Shown here piece after piece: positions 49,726 through 49,859 of a stretch of 49,859 nucleotides of DNA. The notes below the pieces were generated by a model. That model did not search any database, had not been told where the DNA came from, and was given only the letters and a program-made list of their open reading frames with translations. The DNA is from a virus. Position numbers and translations under genes: made by a program. Location of the stretch: positions 1 to 49,859 of IMG/VR virus record IMGVR_UViG_3300010334_003180; one strand, 5' to 3'. Positions within the stretch are counted from its first letter, which is position 1. Every line of letters starts with the position of its first letter.

Positions 49726-49859
49726 TTACTTAATTAAGGATAAATAAAAATCTCTACGATTTTTTGTAACCACATTAAGGTCATACTTGTCCTTAACGGT
49801 ATTGTATAATCTCTCCCCAAGTTCTTTAATCATATGTGGGTTTTGAACTAATTTTTTAA
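49726..49859 (-). CDS. C-terminal end of a probable glycosyltransferase (partial)
   Basis: The minus strand enters from the right edge with an open frame ending TAA at 49726-49728. The 43 visible residues read KKLVQNPHMIKELGERL, then YNTVKDKYDLNVVTKNRRDF and YLSLIK. The pattern 'L-x-x-N-P-x-x-x-x-x-L-G-x-x...V-x-x-K-Y' is the usual last helix of GT4-type glycosyltransferases. The rest lies outside the window, so the assignment is tentative. Confidence 0.5.
   Translation of the reverse strand, partial: KKLVQNPHMIKELGERLYNTVKDKYDLNVVTKNRRDFYLSLIK

Noticed and set aside
1-49859. Bacterial chromosome or integrated prophage
   Set aside because: No integrase, attachment repeats or bacterial housekeeping operons are present; all recognisable modules are phage-type, and dut, bS21 and clpC are accompanied by phage genes.

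Overview
This window is part of the genome of a large, T4-like tailed phage (myovirus head and baseplate genes) that very probably infects a member of the Bacteroidota. The phage assignment rests on a T4-ordered head module: large terminase, portal, prohead protease, acidic scaffold, then a gp23-like major capsid protein. A gp5-like baseplate spike and a gp55-like late sigma factor agree with it. Four features point to a Bacteroidota host. The sequence is very AT-rich. Almost no gene has a Shine-Dalgarno sequence. The adhesin ends in a FISUMP domain. An exact TTTG-N19-TAnnTTTG promoter lies in front of the ClpC-like gene. No integrase, tRNA, CRISPR array or rRNA was seen.

Layout. (1) 1-1205, minus: the N-terminal part of a ClpC-type ATPase, running off the left edge, with a host-type promoter. 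(2) 1317-20436, mostly plus: small accessory genes, four acidic or low-complexity probable virion proteins, terL, a Thr/Pro-repeat adhesin, portal, probable head-core genes, protease, scaffold and capsid, followed by a free-standing HNH endonuclease and a zincin-like protein. A lone minus-strand gene for ribosomal protein bS21 (13062-13265) sits inside this module and carries the only strong Shine-Dalgarno sequence I found. (3) 20449-27725, minus: tail and baseplate genes, a possible small terminase and the late sigma factor. (4) 27725-47567, minus: two glycosyltransferases, PhoH, and then about 16 kb of sugar-nucleotide and glycan genes (gmd, GDP-fucose synthase, GDP-mannose 3,5-epimerase-like, a DegT aminotransferase, GNAT, SGNH and FkbM enzymes, a HAD-nucleotidyltransferase fusion, and many glycosyltransferases including GT10, GT11 and GT25). 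(5) 47564-49859, minus: dUTPase, a PolB-type 3'-5' exonuclease, a GIY-YIG endonuclease and the C-terminus of a probable further glycosyltransferase.

How it may work together. A short motif, TATTTAT, lies just upstream of most transcription-unit starts, often within about 15 nt of the ATG. I infer that it is the late promoter read by the gp55-like sigma factor at 26976-27725, giving very short-leader or leaderless mRNAs, which would suit a host that does not use Shine-Dalgarno initiation. The ClpC-like gene instead has a host-type promoter and is probably early. The sugar genes converge on GDP-mannose and could yield GDP-fucose, a GDP-4-amino sugar such as GDP-perosamine, and GDP-galactose/gulose, which would be transferred to virion proteins or the host surface. 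The strongest leads are the phage bS21 with its own Shine-Dalgarno sequence, the late sigma/TATTTAT system, and the GDP-mannose-centred glycan island. All functions are read from sequence motifs only; no database search was possible.
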